From: Luteipulveratus flavus
GTDB taxonomy: Bacteria; Actinomycetota; Actinomycetes; Actinomycetales; Dermatophilaceae
Reading direction: 5' to 3'
Length of the DNA stretch: 64,000 nt
Assembly: GCF_029439465.1 (NCBI RefSeq)
Contig: NZ_JAROAV010000024.1
Span: 62,001 to 126,000, forward strand
The notes under the pieces were generated by a model. The model had not been told where the DNA came from and searched no databases. It saw only the letters and a program-made list of their open reading frames with translations. Shown piece after piece: positions 1 to 8,483 of this stretch. Within the stretch, counting starts at the first letter, position 1; the number at the start of each line of letters is the position of its first letter. A program made the position numbers and the translations under genes.

Positions 1-760
1 CCCGACCGGCCCGCTCGGAGTACTCGAGATCCTCCTGGTGCGGGCGCCCGTACAGCTTGACCAGCAGTGCGCCCGCGACGTTGAACCGCTCGGACATGCG
101 CGCACCGAGGTCGGCATTCTCCTGCATCTGCTCACGAGCCAGGCCGGCGAGCCGGCGCCCCATGATGCGGGTCGGGATCAGGAAGAGCGGGACGAGCACG
201 AGGGCCAGGAGGGTGAGCTGCCAGGACAGCGTGCCCATGGCCGCCACGATCGCGATCAGCATCACGATGTTGCTCACGACGTTGGACAGCGTCGAGGTGA
301 ACGCCTGCTGGGCACCGATGACGTCGGAGTTGAGCCGGGTCACCAGGGCGCCGGTCTGCGTACGGGTGAAGAACGCGATCGGCTGCCGCAGGACGTGGGA
401 GAACACCTGGCCGCGCAGGTCGTAGATCAGTCCCTCACCGATGCGCGCGGACATGAACCGCTCGAGCACCGACAGCCCCGCCCCGACGACCGCGACCAGA
501 CCGACGAGCAGCGCCAGCCGGACCACGAGACCGGAGTCCTGCTTGACGACACCGTCGTCGACGATGCGCTTGAGCAGCAGCGGTGTCGCGATGACCAGGA
601 GCGCCTCGGCGATCGTCGTCACCAGGAACGCGACGATCGTGCGCCGGTACGGCTGGGCGTAGTCGAGCACCCGGCGCGCCGTCCCAGGACGCAACGAGGC
701 GTTCTTGACGGACGCGTCGCGCGTCATCGAGCTCATGGCCTGCCAGGCCCCCATGGACAT
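1..760 (-). CDS. ABC exporter, N-terminal transmembrane domain (truncated by window edge)
   Basis: About 253 codons are visible and the frame runs off the left edge, so the ATPase half lies outside. The start is ATG at 760, preceded by AAGGAG at a good distance. The visible part is a type-I exporter membrane domain. A basic N-terminus is followed by helices near residues 41-63 and 78-100, then the intracellular-loop signature RIGEGLIYDLRGQVFSHVLR and FFTRTQTGALVTRLNSDV, then a further helix pair, and RFNVAGALLVKLYGR. This is the layout of fused TMD-NBD multidrug/lipid exporters that act as dimers in the membrane. The substrate cannot be inferred. It lies 62 bp downstream of the enoyl-CoA hydratase-like gene on the same strand. 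Confidence 0.85.
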   Translation of the reverse strand, partial: MSMGAWQAMSSMTRDASVKNASLRPGTARRVLDYAQPYRRTIVAFLVTTIAEALLVIATPLLLKRIVDDGVVKQDSGLVVRLALLVGLVAVVGAGLSVLERFMSARIGEGLIYDLRGQVFSHVLRQPIAFFTRTQTGALVTRLNSDVIGAQQAFTSTLSNVVSNIVMLIAIVAAMGTLSWQLTLLALVLVPLFLIPTRIMGRRLAGLAREQMQENADLGARMSERFNVAGALLVKLYGRPHQEDLEYSERAGR

Positions 761-822
761 GTCCGCTCCTTCGCCGATCGGTCAGTGCGTGTGCCAGCCT
801 CGCTCCTGAAGTCAACTTGAGG

Positions 823-1626
823 TCAACCCGGTGCATTCCTCCCGGCCGCCATCGCCGACAGCAGGCGGGCCTGCGCGGTGCGCTCGGCGTAGTGCTGCTG
901 CTCCGGGGTGGAGCCCTGGGCGAACCGCAGCAGCCGCTTCAGCTCGCGGACCGCCTGGGGCGGGTTGGACATCACCGCGTCGGCGAGGTCGCGGGCGGCC
1001 TCGCCGAGCTCACCGGCAGGCACGCGCAGCGACGCCAGCCCGGTGTCGACCGCCTCGCCCGCCCCGACCGGACGGCCGGTCGCGCAGATCTCCAGGGCCC
1101 GGCTGTACCCCACCTGCCGCACCAGCGCGTGGGTACCGGTGAGGTCGGGTACGAGGCCGAGAGCGGTCTCACGCATGATCAGCTGCGCGTCCTCCGCCAC
1201 GATCCGCAGGTCACACGCCAGGGCGAGCTGGAAACCGGCGCCCACGGCGTACCCCTGCACCGCCGCGATCGTGATCGCCGGCACGTCGGCCCACACCGCG
1301 AAACCCTTCTGGTACGAGGCGATCTCGTCCACCAGCTCGGGCTCACTCCCCTGCGCCTGCTGGACCAGGCTGCGCTCCCCCGGCAGGCCCTCGGGTGTCA
1401 GCAGGGCGCGGTCGAGGCCGGAGGAGAACGACTCCCCGGCGCCGCGCACGATCACCACCCGCACGTCGGGCGGCAGGGTCCGGCCGAGGCGCGCGAGGGC
1501 CAGCCACTGGCTGGGGACCTGCGCGTTGCGGGTCTGCGGGTGGTCGAGGGTCACCGTCAGGAGGGGGCCCTCCTGGGTCACCTCCAGACGTGGGTGCACA
1601 CGTCGGCCGGGGCTGCTGTCGTTCAC
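823..1626 (-). CDS. Enoyl-CoA hydratase/isomerase family protein
   Basis: A crotonase-fold protein of 267 aa, expected to act on acyl-CoA thioesters in the cytoplasm. Visible motifs are GAGESFSSGLD (first oxyanion-hole loop) and AVQGYAVGAGFQLALACDLRI (second oxyanion-hole glycine and core helix), followed by ALGLVPDLTGT. The GTG at 1626 is preferred over upstream in-frame codons because a TACAGT -10 box (1638-1633) sits six bases before it, which suggests a leaderless message. There is no Shine-Dalgarno sequence. Pairing with the upstream ABC-F gene matches mycobacterial echA12-Rv1473. The exact substrate is unknown. Confidence 0.85.
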   Translation of the reverse strand: MNDSSPGRRVHPRLEVTQEGPLLTVTLDHPQTRNAQVPSQWLALARLGRTLPPDVRVVIVRGAGESFSSGLDRALLTPEGLPGERSLVQQAQGSEPELVDEIASYQKGFAVWADVPAITIAAVQGYAVGAGFQLALACDLRIVAEDAQLIMRETALGLVPDLTGTHALVRQVGYSRALEICATGRPVGAGEAVDTGLASLRVPAGELGEAARDLADAVMSNPPQAVRELKRLLRFAQGSTPEQQHYAERTAQARLLSAMAAGRNAPG

Positions 1627-1664
1627 GCCGCGACTGTAGCCGCGACCCGCGACAGCAAGCGCGC

Positions 1665-3263
1665 TCAGGCGAGCGTCACCAGGTCCGCGTAGTCGGGGCC
1701 CCACAGGTCCTCGACGCCGTCCGGCAGCAGCAGGATGCGCTCGGGCTGCAGCGCCTCGACCGCGCCCTCGTCGTGGGTGACGAGCACGACGGCACCCTCG
1801 TACGTGCGCAGCGCGCCGAGGATCTCCTCGCGGGAGGCCGGGTCGAGGTTGTTGGTGGGCTCGTCCAGCAGCAGCACGTTGGCCGAGGACACCACCAGCA
1901 GGGCCAGGGACAGCCGGGTCTTCTCGCCACCGGAGAGCACGCCGGCGGGCTTGTCGACGTCGTCCCCACTGAACAGGAACGACCCGAGCACCTTGCGGAC
2001 CTCGGTCTCGCCCAGGTCCGGCGCGGCGGACTTCATGTTCTCCAGGACCGTACGAGCGGTGTCGAGGTTCTCGTGCTCCTGGGCGTAGTAGCCGAGCTTG
2101 AGGCCGTGCCCGGGCTTGACCTCGCCGGTGTCCGGCCGGTCGACACCGGACAGGATGCGCAGGAGCGTGGTCTTGCCGGCTCCGTTGAGGCCGAGGATGA
2201 CCACGCGCGAGCCGCGGTCGATGGCCAGGTCGACGTCGGTGAAGATCTCCAGCGACCCGTACGAGCGGGACAGACCCTCCGCAGTGAGCGGCGTGCGTCC
2301 GCAGGCGGCCGGCTTGGGGAACCGCAGCTTCGCGACCTTGTCCTGCACCCGCTCGCCCTCGATGCCCGCCAGCAGCCGTTCGGCGCGCTTGGCCATGTTC
2401 TGCGCCGCGGTCGCCTTGGTGGCCTTGGCGCGCATCTTGTCGGCCTGCGCCAGCAGCGTCGATGCCTTCTTCTCGGCGTTGAGCCGCTCGCGTCGACGGC
2501 GGCGCTCGTCGGTCTCCCGCTGCTGCAGGTAGGTCTTCCAGCCCACGTTGTACTGGTCCAGCTCGGCGCGGTTGGCGTCCAGGTGGAACACCCGCGTGAC
2601 GACGGTGTCGAGCATCTCGACGTCGTGGCTGATGATGATCAGGCCGCCGCGGTAGGCCTTGAGGTAGTCGCGCAACCAGACGATGGAGTCGGCGTCCAGG
2701 TGGTTGGTCGGCTCGTCCAGCAGGAGGGTCTCTGCACCGGAGAACAGGATGCGGGTCAGCTCGACGCGGCGCCGCTGACCACCGGACAGCGTCCGCAGCG
2801 GCTGGCCGAGGATCCGATCGTCGAGCCCGAGGCTGGAGGCGATCGAGGCGGCCTCGGACTCGGCGGCGTACCCGCCCTGAGCGCTGAACTCCGCGTCCAG
2901 CCGGGAGTAGCGGCGCATCGCGCGCTCCCGGCGCTCCTCGTCCTCCTCGGCCATGGCCTGCTCGGCGGCGCGCAGGTCCCGGATGATGGTGTCCAGGCCA
3001 CGCGCGGACAGGATCCGGTCCCGGGCCAGGACCTCGAGGTCACCGGTACGCGGGTCCTGCGGCAGGTACCCGACGTCGCCGCTGCTGGTGACCTGGCCCG
3101 CGGCCGGGACGCCCTCACCGGCCAGCACCTTGGTCAGCGTGGTCTTGCCGGCGCCGTTGCGACCGACGAGGCCGACCCGGTCGCCCGCTGCCACGCGGAA
3201 CGTCGCGTCGTCCAGCAGGATCCTCGACCCGGCGCGCAGCTCGATGCCGGTGGCGGTGATCAC
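1665..3263 (-). CDS. ABC-F family ATPase (ribosome-associated, Rv1473-like)
   Basis: A 532-aa soluble twin-cassette ATPase without membrane segments. Walker A1 is GRNGAGKT (residues 34-41), signature 1 is LSGGQRRRVEL and Walker B1 is LLLDEPTNHLD. The linker (about 240-310) is rich in Arg, Lys and Ala. Walker A2 is GLNGAGKT, signature 2 LSGGEKTRLSL and Walker B2 LLLDEPTNNLD. ABC-F proteins bind the ribosomal E site and either tune translation or protect against antibiotics. The N-terminal sequence resembles M. tuberculosis Rv1473, which as I recall is a WhiB7-linked macrolide-tolerance gene; that link here is inference. It starts with GTG. A strong hairpin lies in its leader and could be an attenuator. 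Confidence 0.9.
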   Translation of the reverse strand: MITATGIELRAGSRILLDDATFRVAAGDRVGLVGRNGAGKTTLTKVLAGEGVPAAGQVTSSGDVGYLPQDPRTGDLEVLARDRILSARGLDTIIRDLRAAEQAMAEEDEERRERAMRRYSRLDAEFSAQGGYAAESEAASIASSLGLDDRILGQPLRTLSGGQRRRVELTRILFSGAETLLLDEPTNHLDADSIVWLRDYLKAYRGGLIIISHDVEMLDTVVTRVFHLDANRAELDQYNVGWKTYLQQRETDERRRRRERLNAEKKASTLLAQADKMRAKATKATAAQNMAKRAERLLAGIEGERVQDKVAKLRFPKPAACGRTPLTAEGLSRSYGSLEIFTDVDLAIDRGSRVVILGLNGAGKTTLLRILSGVDRPDTGEVKPGHGLKLGYYAQEHENLDTARTVLENMKSAAPDLGETEVRKVLGSFLFSGDDVDKPAGVLSGGEKTRLSLALLVVSSANVLLLDEPTNNLDPASREEILGALRTYEGAVVLVTHDEGAVEALQPERILLLPDGVEDLWGPDYADLVTLA

Positions 3264-3303
3264 GGGTGTGCTCCTGACGTCGTACCTGGGCCGGACAGCA
3301 GAA

Positions 3304-3342
3304 CCGGACGCCGACCCGCACTCGTGCGGAACAGGCGTCCGG
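3304..3342 (-). terminator. Leader hairpin upstream of the ABC-F gene (possible attenuator)
   Basis: CCGGACGCC and GGCGTCCGG pair perfectly and enclose a second perfect stem, CCGCAC/GTGCGG. The structure lies about 40 bases before the ABC-F start and downstream of its probable -10 box, so it would be in the 5' leader. On the minus strand a short T-containing run follows. Attenuating leader hairpins are known for other antibiotic-resistance ABC-F genes; regulation here is inferred. Confidence 0.5.
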
Positions 3343-3354
3343 AGGTTCTCGCGC

Positions 3355-3361
3355 TAGTGTA
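3355..3361. promoter_or_regulatory. Overlapping divergent -10 elements
   Basis: TAGTGT on the plus strand and TACACT on the minus strand share the bases TAGTGTA, placed to serve the metallopeptidase and ABC-F genes respectively. Both fit the actinobacterial TANNNT -10 consensus. No convincing -35 hexamer is visible for either. Confidence 0.4.
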
Positions 3362-3428
3362 CGCATCGGTACCTGACGGCCCCGAACCTGCGCGTTCGGG
3401 AGCCCACCGCCGACCACGGAGGTCGCTC

Positions 3429-4385
3429 GTGACGTTCAACGACAACGCAAATCTCGACACCTCACAGGTCGAGTCCGGCGGCAGCGGCGGCGGTGGTGGC
3501 GGCATCTCCCCCGGCGGGATCGGGGTCGGCGGCATCGGCGGCCTGATCATCATGATCCTGATGGTGCTGTTCGGCGGCGGCCTCACCGGTGGGAGCGGCG
3601 GCGGCACGACCGACCAGTCCGGGGGTGGCGGCCTGACCCAGGACACCTCCCAGATCGGCGCCGCCGGGACCGGTGGCGACGCGGTCTCCCAGCAGATCGC
3701 CTCCTGCAAGACCGGCGCGGACGCCAACCGTGACGACACCTGCCGCGTGATCGGCACCGTCAACAGCGTCCAGAACTTCTGGAACGGCGCGCTGCCGAAG
3801 TACGGCCAGTCCTACACGCCCGCCAAGACGGTGCTCTACAGCGGCTCGACGCCGACCGCCTGCGGCACCGGCAGCGCCCAGATGGGCCCGTTCTACTGCC
3901 CGCTGGACAAGAAGGTCTACATCGACGCCTCCTTCTTCCAGGAGCTGTCCAGCAAGTACGGCGCCGACGACGGCGCCCTCGCCCAGGAGTACGTCGTGGC
4001 GCACGAGTACGGCCACCACGTCCAGGACATCTTCGGCGTCCTGGGCCGGGCCCAGCAGGACCCACAGGGTGCCGAGAGCGCGTCCGTGCGCACCGAGCTG
4101 CAGGCGGACTGCTACGCCGGTATCTGGGTGAAGTACGCGTCCCAGACCAAGGACTCCGAGGGCAACACGCTGCTGAAGCCGGTCACCGAGGAGGACATCA
4201 AGTCGGCCCTCTCCGCGGCCTCCGCCGTGGGTGACGACCGCATCCAGCAGAAGTCCCAGGGCCGGGTGACGCCCGAGTCCTGGACGCACGGCTCGTCCGC
4301 CCAGCGGCAGAAGTGGTTCCTGACCGGCTACCAGACCGGCGACGTGAACTCCTGCGACACGTTCAACGCCCAGGACCTCGGCTGA
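3429..4385 (+). CDS. Neutral zinc metallopeptidase (YpfJ family), membrane anchored
   Basis: 318 aa. The open frame extends far upstream, but the GTG at 3429 is chosen because GGAGG precedes it by about seven bases and the product then begins VTFNDNANLDTSQV, typical of this family. A Gly-rich N-terminus leads into a membrane segment (about residues 37-57, GLIIMILMVLF), so the catalytic part is probably outside the membrane. The active site is H192-E-Y-G-H196, with a downstream ELQADCYAG stretch supplying the likely third ligand region. The physiological substrate of this family is not established. It is monocistronic: it is divergent from the ABC-F gene and ends at a strong hairpin. Confidence 0.9.
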   Translation: MTFNDNANLDTSQVESGGSGGGGGGISPGGIGVGGIGGLIIMILMVLFGGGLTGGSGGGTTDQSGGGGLTQDTSQIGAAGTGGDAVSQQIASCKTGADANRDDTCRVIGTVNSVQNFWNGALPKYGQSYTPAKTVLYSGSTPTACGTGSAQMGPFYCPLDKKVYIDASFFQELSSKYGADDGALAQEYVVAHEYGHHVQDIFGVLGRAQQDPQGAESASVRTELQADCYAGIWVKYASQTKDSEGNTLLKPVTEEDIKSALSAASAVGDDRIQQKSQGRVTPESWTHGSSAQRQKWFLTGYQTGDVNSCDTFNAQDLG

Positions 4386-4414
4386 CGCGAGTGCGGTAGG
4401 ACGGGGTGCACACG

Positions 4415-4455
4415 GCTGAGGCCGGCTCACCTGACACGGGTGAACCGGCCTCGGC
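4415..4455. terminator. Hairpin terminator after the metallopeptidase gene
   Basis: GAGGCCGGCTCACC and GGGTGAACCGGCCTC pair over about 14 bp with one mismatch and a six-base loop, and the stem extends by a few outer pairs. It lies 30 bases after the stop and about 35 bases before the sulfatase start. There is no U tract, as is common in high-GC actinobacteria. Confidence 0.7.
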
Positions 4456-4489
4456 ATGATGAGCGACAGGCTGGGCGCGGAGGTGAAGC

Positions 4490-5851
4490 ATGCCGCGTCC
4501 CAACATCCTGTTCTTCCACGTGGACAACCTCGGCTTCGGGGAGCTCAGCTGCTACACCGCGGGTCCGTTCCGAGGCGTGACGACCGAGCGAATCGACCGA
4601 TTCGCTCGCGAGGGGTTCCGCCTGACCAACTACTGCCCCGAGTCACAGTGCACCCCGACCAGATCAGCCCTGTTGACCGGCCGGCATGCGATCCGATCCG
4701 GAACCCACAGCGTCCCGCTGGGAGCACCGGCCGGGTGGGGTCTGGTCGGGTGGGAGCGCACCCTCGGTGACCTGTTCACCGGCGCCGGTTACGCATGTGC
4801 CGCGTACGGGAAGTGGCACGTCGGCGAGGGCACGGGTCGGTGGCCCACAGACAAGGGATTCCGGGAGTGGTACGGCCCGCCACGCACGTACGACGAAGCG
4901 CTGTGGCCGACCGACCCGTGGTACGACCCCGACCGCGACCCGGTCTCGCGGATGATCGAGGCGACGACGGACGGCCTCGTCGAGGGCGAGCAGCTGACTC
5001 TGGAGGTGCGGCGCGACTGCGACCTCGCCTACCTCGAGCGGGCCGAGACCTTCATCCGGGCCGCCCACGACGAGGGGGAGCCGTTCTTCGTGTACTTCAA
5101 CCACTCGTTGATGCACATGCCCGTCATCCCCCGTCCGGAGTTCGCGGGTCGAACAGGGCAGGGCGACTGGGCCGACGCCCTGCTCGAGCTCGACACTGAC
5201 TTCGGCTGGCTGCTCGACCTCCTTGATGGGCTCAGCCTCGCCCGGGACACCGTGGTCGTGTTCGCCGGCGACAACGGTCCCGAGGAGGTCCTTCCGTGGC
5301 GTGGGTCGCCGGGGTACTGGCGGGGGTCGTACTTCGCGGGAGGCGAAGGCAATCTGCGCACTCCCTGCATCGTCCGATGGCCAGGTCACACCCGAGCCGG
5401 CCAGACGAGCGACGACCTGATGCACGTGACCGACTGGTTCAGCACGCTGCTGGCTGCAGCAGGCATCGACCCTCCGAAGGACCGGATCATCGACGGCCTC
5501 GACCAGCTGGAGTGGCTCACCGGCGGCCGTGAGGAGTCCGCTCGGGATGGCTGCGTGTACTGGATGGGCGATCAGATCTACGGAGTGAAGTGGCGCAACT
5601 TCAAGCTCAGTCTTGTGCTGCAGGAGCACTCCACCGATGCTCCGCAACGCCTCGCCACACCCCGGCTGACCAACGTGGTCACCGATCCGCACGAGCGCGA
5701 GCCCGTCGCGCTGCCGCACCTGCACACGTGGGCCGCCACGCACCTCAACCGGATCCTGACCGACTTTCACGCCAGCCTTCGACGTGAGCCGCTGACGCCG
5801 GTCGCGGCACCGCTGAACCACGTGCCCGGCCTGACAGAGAACCGGCCTTGA
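4490..5851 (+). CDS. Sulfatase (arylsulfatase-type, formylglycine-dependent)
   Basis: A 453-aa alkaline-phosphatase-superfamily hydrolase predicted to cleave sulfate esters. The active-site motif is C54-T-P-T-R58 followed by SALLTGR, matching the CxPxR signature in which the Cys is converted to formylglycine. Metal-binding residues include D12/N13 in VDNLGFGEL and the later FAGDNGPEE. KWHVG carries conserved Lys and His. There is no signal peptide, so it is probably cytoplasmic. The start ATG follows GGAGGTGA closely. No formylglycine-generating enzyme and no other sulfate-ester gene is in the window, so the substrate is open. It sits alone between hairpins and looks like an accessory gene. 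Confidence 0.9.
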   Translation: MPRPNILFFHVDNLGFGELSCYTAGPFRGVTTERIDRFAREGFRLTNYCPESQCTPTRSALLTGRHAIRSGTHSVPLGAPAGWGLVGWERTLGDLFTGAGYACAAYGKWHVGEGTGRWPTDKGFREWYGPPRTYDEALWPTDPWYDPDRDPVSRMIEATTDGLVEGEQLTLEVRRDCDLAYLERAETFIRAAHDEGEPFFVYFNHSLMHMPVIPRPEFAGRTGQGDWADALLELDTDFGWLLDLLDGLSLARDTVVVFAGDNGPEEVLPWRGSPGYWRGSYFAGGEGNLRTPCIVRWPGHTRAGQTSDDLMHVTDWFSTLLAAAGIDPPKDRIIDGLDQLEWLTGGREESARDGCVYWMGDQIYGVKWRNFKLSLVLQEHSTDAPQRLATPRLTNVVTDPHEREPVALPHLHTWAATHLNRILTDFHASLRREPLTPVAAPLNHVPGLTENRP

Positions 5852-5867
5852 CGACACGTGGTCAAGG
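5845..5867. terminator. Small hairpin between convergent sulfatase and MMPL genes
   Basis: CCTTGAC and GTCAAGG form a seven-base stem around a short loop. It overlaps the sulfatase stop and lies just past the end of the convergent transporter gene. It is a weak candidate for a shared terminator. Confidence 0.4.
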
Positions 5868-5877
5868 TGCGGGCACC

Positions 5878-7995
5878 TTACTCGTGCGCTCGCGCCACCG
5901 CGGCGGGTGCCAGGTGCTCGGCGACCGGTGCCTCGTCCGGCACCGTGCTGAGGCGGCCGGGCCACCAGATCTTGTTGCCGATGTCGAGGTTGAGCGCAGT
6001 GACCAGGACCGCACGCACGACGATCGTGTCGAGCAGCACGCCCAGCGCGACCGCGAACCCGATCTCGGCGAACGCGACGACCGGGATGGTGCCGAGGACC
6101 GCGAACGTCGCCGCGAGGACGATGCCCGCCGAGGTGATCACCCCACCCGTGGCCGCGAGGCCGACCAGGGCGCCGCGTCTGGTGCCGTGCTGCTGCGCCT
6201 CCTCGCGGACCCGGGTCATCAGGAAGATGTTGTAGTCGATGCCCAGTGCGACCAAGAACACGAACACGAACAACGGCAACGACTGGTCGGTCCCACCGAA
6301 CCCGAAGACGTAGTGGAAGACCAGGCTGCTCAGGCCCAGCGCCGCGGCGAACGACAGCACGACCGTCGCGATCAGAACGACGGGCGCCACGATCGCCCGC
6401 AGCAGTCCGCCGAGGACGATCATCACCACGAGCAGCGTCAGCGGGATGATCACCCGGTTGTCGTGGGCGGACGCGTCGTGGATGTCCAGGGTCGTGGCCG
6501 AGCTGCCGCCGACCAGGGCGTTCGAGCCGTCGATCCCGTGCACCACCCGCCGGACGTCCTCGACCGTGTCGAACGCCTTCTGGGAGTAGGCGTCCCCGGC
6601 GACGGCCGCCTGGACCAGGGCGCGGTCACCCCGCACCTGGGGTGGGCCGAGCGTCTGGACGCCCGCGTCGGAGCGCAGCGCCGAGACCGTGGTCGTGGCC
6701 TTGTCGGCGTCGACGAGTACGTAGACCGGGTCGCCCGCGTTGGTCGGGAAGTGCTGCTCCAGCACCTTGCTGGCGACCACCGAGTCCTCGGTGTTGACGA
6801 ACGTCTCGTCGGTGGACAGGCCGTTGGCGTTGAGCTTGACCAGTCCCAGCGCGCACAGCAGCAGGGCCGCACCGGTCACCACCCACACCGGACGCGGGCG
6901 CACCTTGATGAAGCCGCCGACGCGAGCCCACAGCCCCGACTCGGTGGGCTCCCGCGAGCCGAACGAGGGGCGGCGCGGCCAGAACATCCAGCGACCGAAG
7001 ATGACCAGGAGTGCCGGGAGCAAGGTCAGCATCGACACCAGCGAGAACACGACGCCGAGCGCAGCCACTGGCCCGAGGCTCTTGGTGGAGTTCATCTCCG
7101 CGACCAGCAGACACAGCATCCCGAGGATCACCGTGCTGCCGCTGGCCAGGATCGCCGGCCCCGAACGGTGCAGGGCGAGCGCCATCGCCTCGTGCCGGTC
7201 CTCGTGCCTGCGCAGCTCCTCCCGGTAGCGCGCGATGAGCAGCAACGCATAGTCGGTGCCGGCGCCGATGACCAGCACGGTGAGGATGCCGTAGCTCTGG
7301 CCGTTCACCGTCAGGCCGGCGTGCTCCGCCAGCAGGTAGATCATCGCCTGCGCCGCGACCAGGGCCGCGAACGCGCAGGCGATCGGCAGCACCCACAGGA
7401 CCGGGCTGCGGTAGGTGAGCAGCAAGATGAGGACGACGACGCCGAGCGTGGCCAGCAGCAGGGTCTTGTCCAGACTGCCGAACGCCGTGGCCTGATCGGC
7501 GCCGAAGCCGACCGGGCCGCCGACGTGCACGGCCATGCCACCGCTGTCCTTCGTCGCCGTGGCCTTGAGACCCTTGGCGATGTCCGGCAGGTCGTTCCAG
7601 CCGGTCTTCGGGTCGATGTGCAGCGGGACGATGGTCTGCAGGGCCTTCTTGTCCTGCGACGGGACCGGTCCGACCACCTTGCCGACGAGCCCCTTGGTCT
7701 TGGCGAACGCCGAGGCGTCGGCCGTGGCCTTGCTCAGGTCGGTGGCGGTGATCCCGCTCGGGCGTTCGTAGACCACGAGCGCCGGCATGCTGTCCTTGTC
7801 GATGAAGGCGCCGAGCTGGTCGAACGCCTTGGTGGACTCGGCACTGGCCGGCAACCAGGAGCTCGCCTGGTTGTCCTGCGCGTCCGCGAGCTTGCCGGCG
7901 AGCGGCCCGAGCCCGAGGAACAGGACGACCCAGATGGCGGCGACCACCCATTTGCTGCGCCGGCCGCAGACGATGTGAGCGTACGAGTGACTCAT
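5878..7995 (-). CDS. MMPL family RND transporter
   Basis: A 705-aa inner-membrane transporter of the MmpL/RND superfamily, driven by the proton gradient, usually exporting lipids or drugs. The architecture is two repeats: a helix near the N-terminus (WVVAAIWVVLFLGLGPLAG), a large extracytoplasmic loop, a block of about five helices including GAGTDYALLLIARYREEL (central RND motif), then a second copy with GIDYNIFLMTRVREEAQ. ATG 7995 is chosen over an upstream in-frame ATG because the product then starts MSHSYAHIV directly before the first helix, with GGGGAG ten bases upstream. No TetR-type regulator adjoins it. The substrate is not predictable. Confidence 0.9.
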   Translation of the reverse strand: MSHSYAHIVCGRRSKWVVAAIWVVLFLGLGPLAGKLADAQDNQASSWLPASAESTKAFDQLGAFIDKDSMPALVVYERPSGITATDLSKATADASAFAKTKGLVGKVVGPVPSQDKKALQTIVPLHIDPKTGWNDLPDIAKGLKATATKDSGGMAVHVGGPVGFGADQATAFGSLDKTLLLATLGVVVLILLLTYRSPVLWVLPIACAFAALVAAQAMIYLLAEHAGLTVNGQSYGILTVLVIGAGTDYALLLIARYREELRRHEDRHEAMALALHRSGPAILASGSTVILGMLCLLVAEMNSTKSLGPVAALGVVFSLVSMLTLLPALLVIFGRWMFWPRRPSFGSREPTESGLWARVGGFIKVRPRPVWVVTGAALLLCALGLVKLNANGLSTDETFVNTEDSVVASKVLEQHFPTNAGDPVYVLVDADKATTTVSALRSDAGVQTLGPPQVRGDRALVQAAVAGDAYSQKAFDTVEDVRRVVHGIDGSNALVGGSSATTLDIHDASAHDNRVIIPLTLLVVMIVLGGLLRAIVAPVVLIATVVLSFAAALGLSSLVFHYVFGFGGTDQSLPLFVFVFLVALGIDYNIFLMTRVREEAQQHGTRRGALVGLAATGGVITSAGIVLAATFAVLGTIPVVAFAEIGFAVALGVLLDTIVVRAVLVTALNLDIGNKIWWPGRLSTVPDEAPVAEHLAPAAVARAHE

Positions 7996-8098
7996 GTGCG
8001 TACTTCTCCCCGATGATCGCAGGTACGCGCGACCTGCCTCGGTCATCGAGTGTTACAGCGGAGCCGACGAGCCTTCTACTCCATTCCTGCTCTCAGCA

Positions 8099-8131
8099 CG
8101 AGACTGCGGACAGCATCTGTCCGCAGTCTCG
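8099..8131. terminator. Perfect hairpin downstream of the suf operon
   Basis: A 15-bp perfect stem (CGAGACTGCGGACAG with its complement) around a three-base loop. It lies about 25 bases past the last suf gene, on the minus-strand downstream side, and before the MMPL promoter region. It is the natural end of the suf transcript. Confidence 0.8.
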
Positions 8132-8156
8132 TCCTCGAGTCAGGCCGTGGTCGACC

Positions 8157-8483
8157 TCAGACGTTGAACCCCAGGGCGCGCAGCTGCTCGCGGCCGTCGT
8201 CGGTGATCTTGTCCGGACCCCACGGCGGCATCCACACCCAGTTGATGCGGTGGGAGGTGACCAGGCCCTCCAGCGCCGAGGCCGTCTGGTCCTCGATGAC
8301 GTCGGTCAACGGGCAGGCCGCGCTGGTCAGCGTCATGTCGATGACCGCGTGAGACTCGGCGTCGACGGTGATGCCGTACACGAGGCCGAGGTCGACGACG
8401 TTGATGCCGAGCTCGGGGTCGACCACGTCGCGCATGGCCTCCTCGACGTCGGCGACGTTGGGCGGTGTGGCGGTCGTGGTCAT
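8157..8483 (-). CDS. sufT: Metal-sulfur cluster assembly factor (SufT/DUF59)
   Basis: A 108-aa DUF59/MIP18-like protein, the last gene of the suf operon and equivalent to mycobacterial Rv1466. Visible features are VVDPELGINVVDLGLVYGI (family hallmark with DPE), the conserved Cys in SAACPLTD and WMPPWGPDKI near the C-terminus. The family helps mature Fe-S proteins, probably by handing clusters to targets. It overlaps sufU by four bases (ATGA), so the two are translationally coupled. Confidence 0.93.
   Translation of the reverse strand: MTTTATPPNVADVEEAMRDVVDPELGINVVDLGLVYGITVDAESHAVIDMTLTSAACPLTDVIEDQTASALEGLVTSHRINWVWMPPWGPDKITDDGREQLRALGFNV

Noticed and set aside
1395-3428. Long N-terminal extension of the metallopeptidase frame opposite the ABC-F gene
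   Set aside because: The extension is a shadow; the family start and a good ribosome-binding site are at 3429.
5848-8016. Open frame of over 700 codons on the plus strand opposite the MMPL transporter gene
   Set aside because: The translation is Arg/Asp/Gln/His-rich with no family motif, the mirror image of a high-GC gene. The opposite strand encodes a complete RND transporter.
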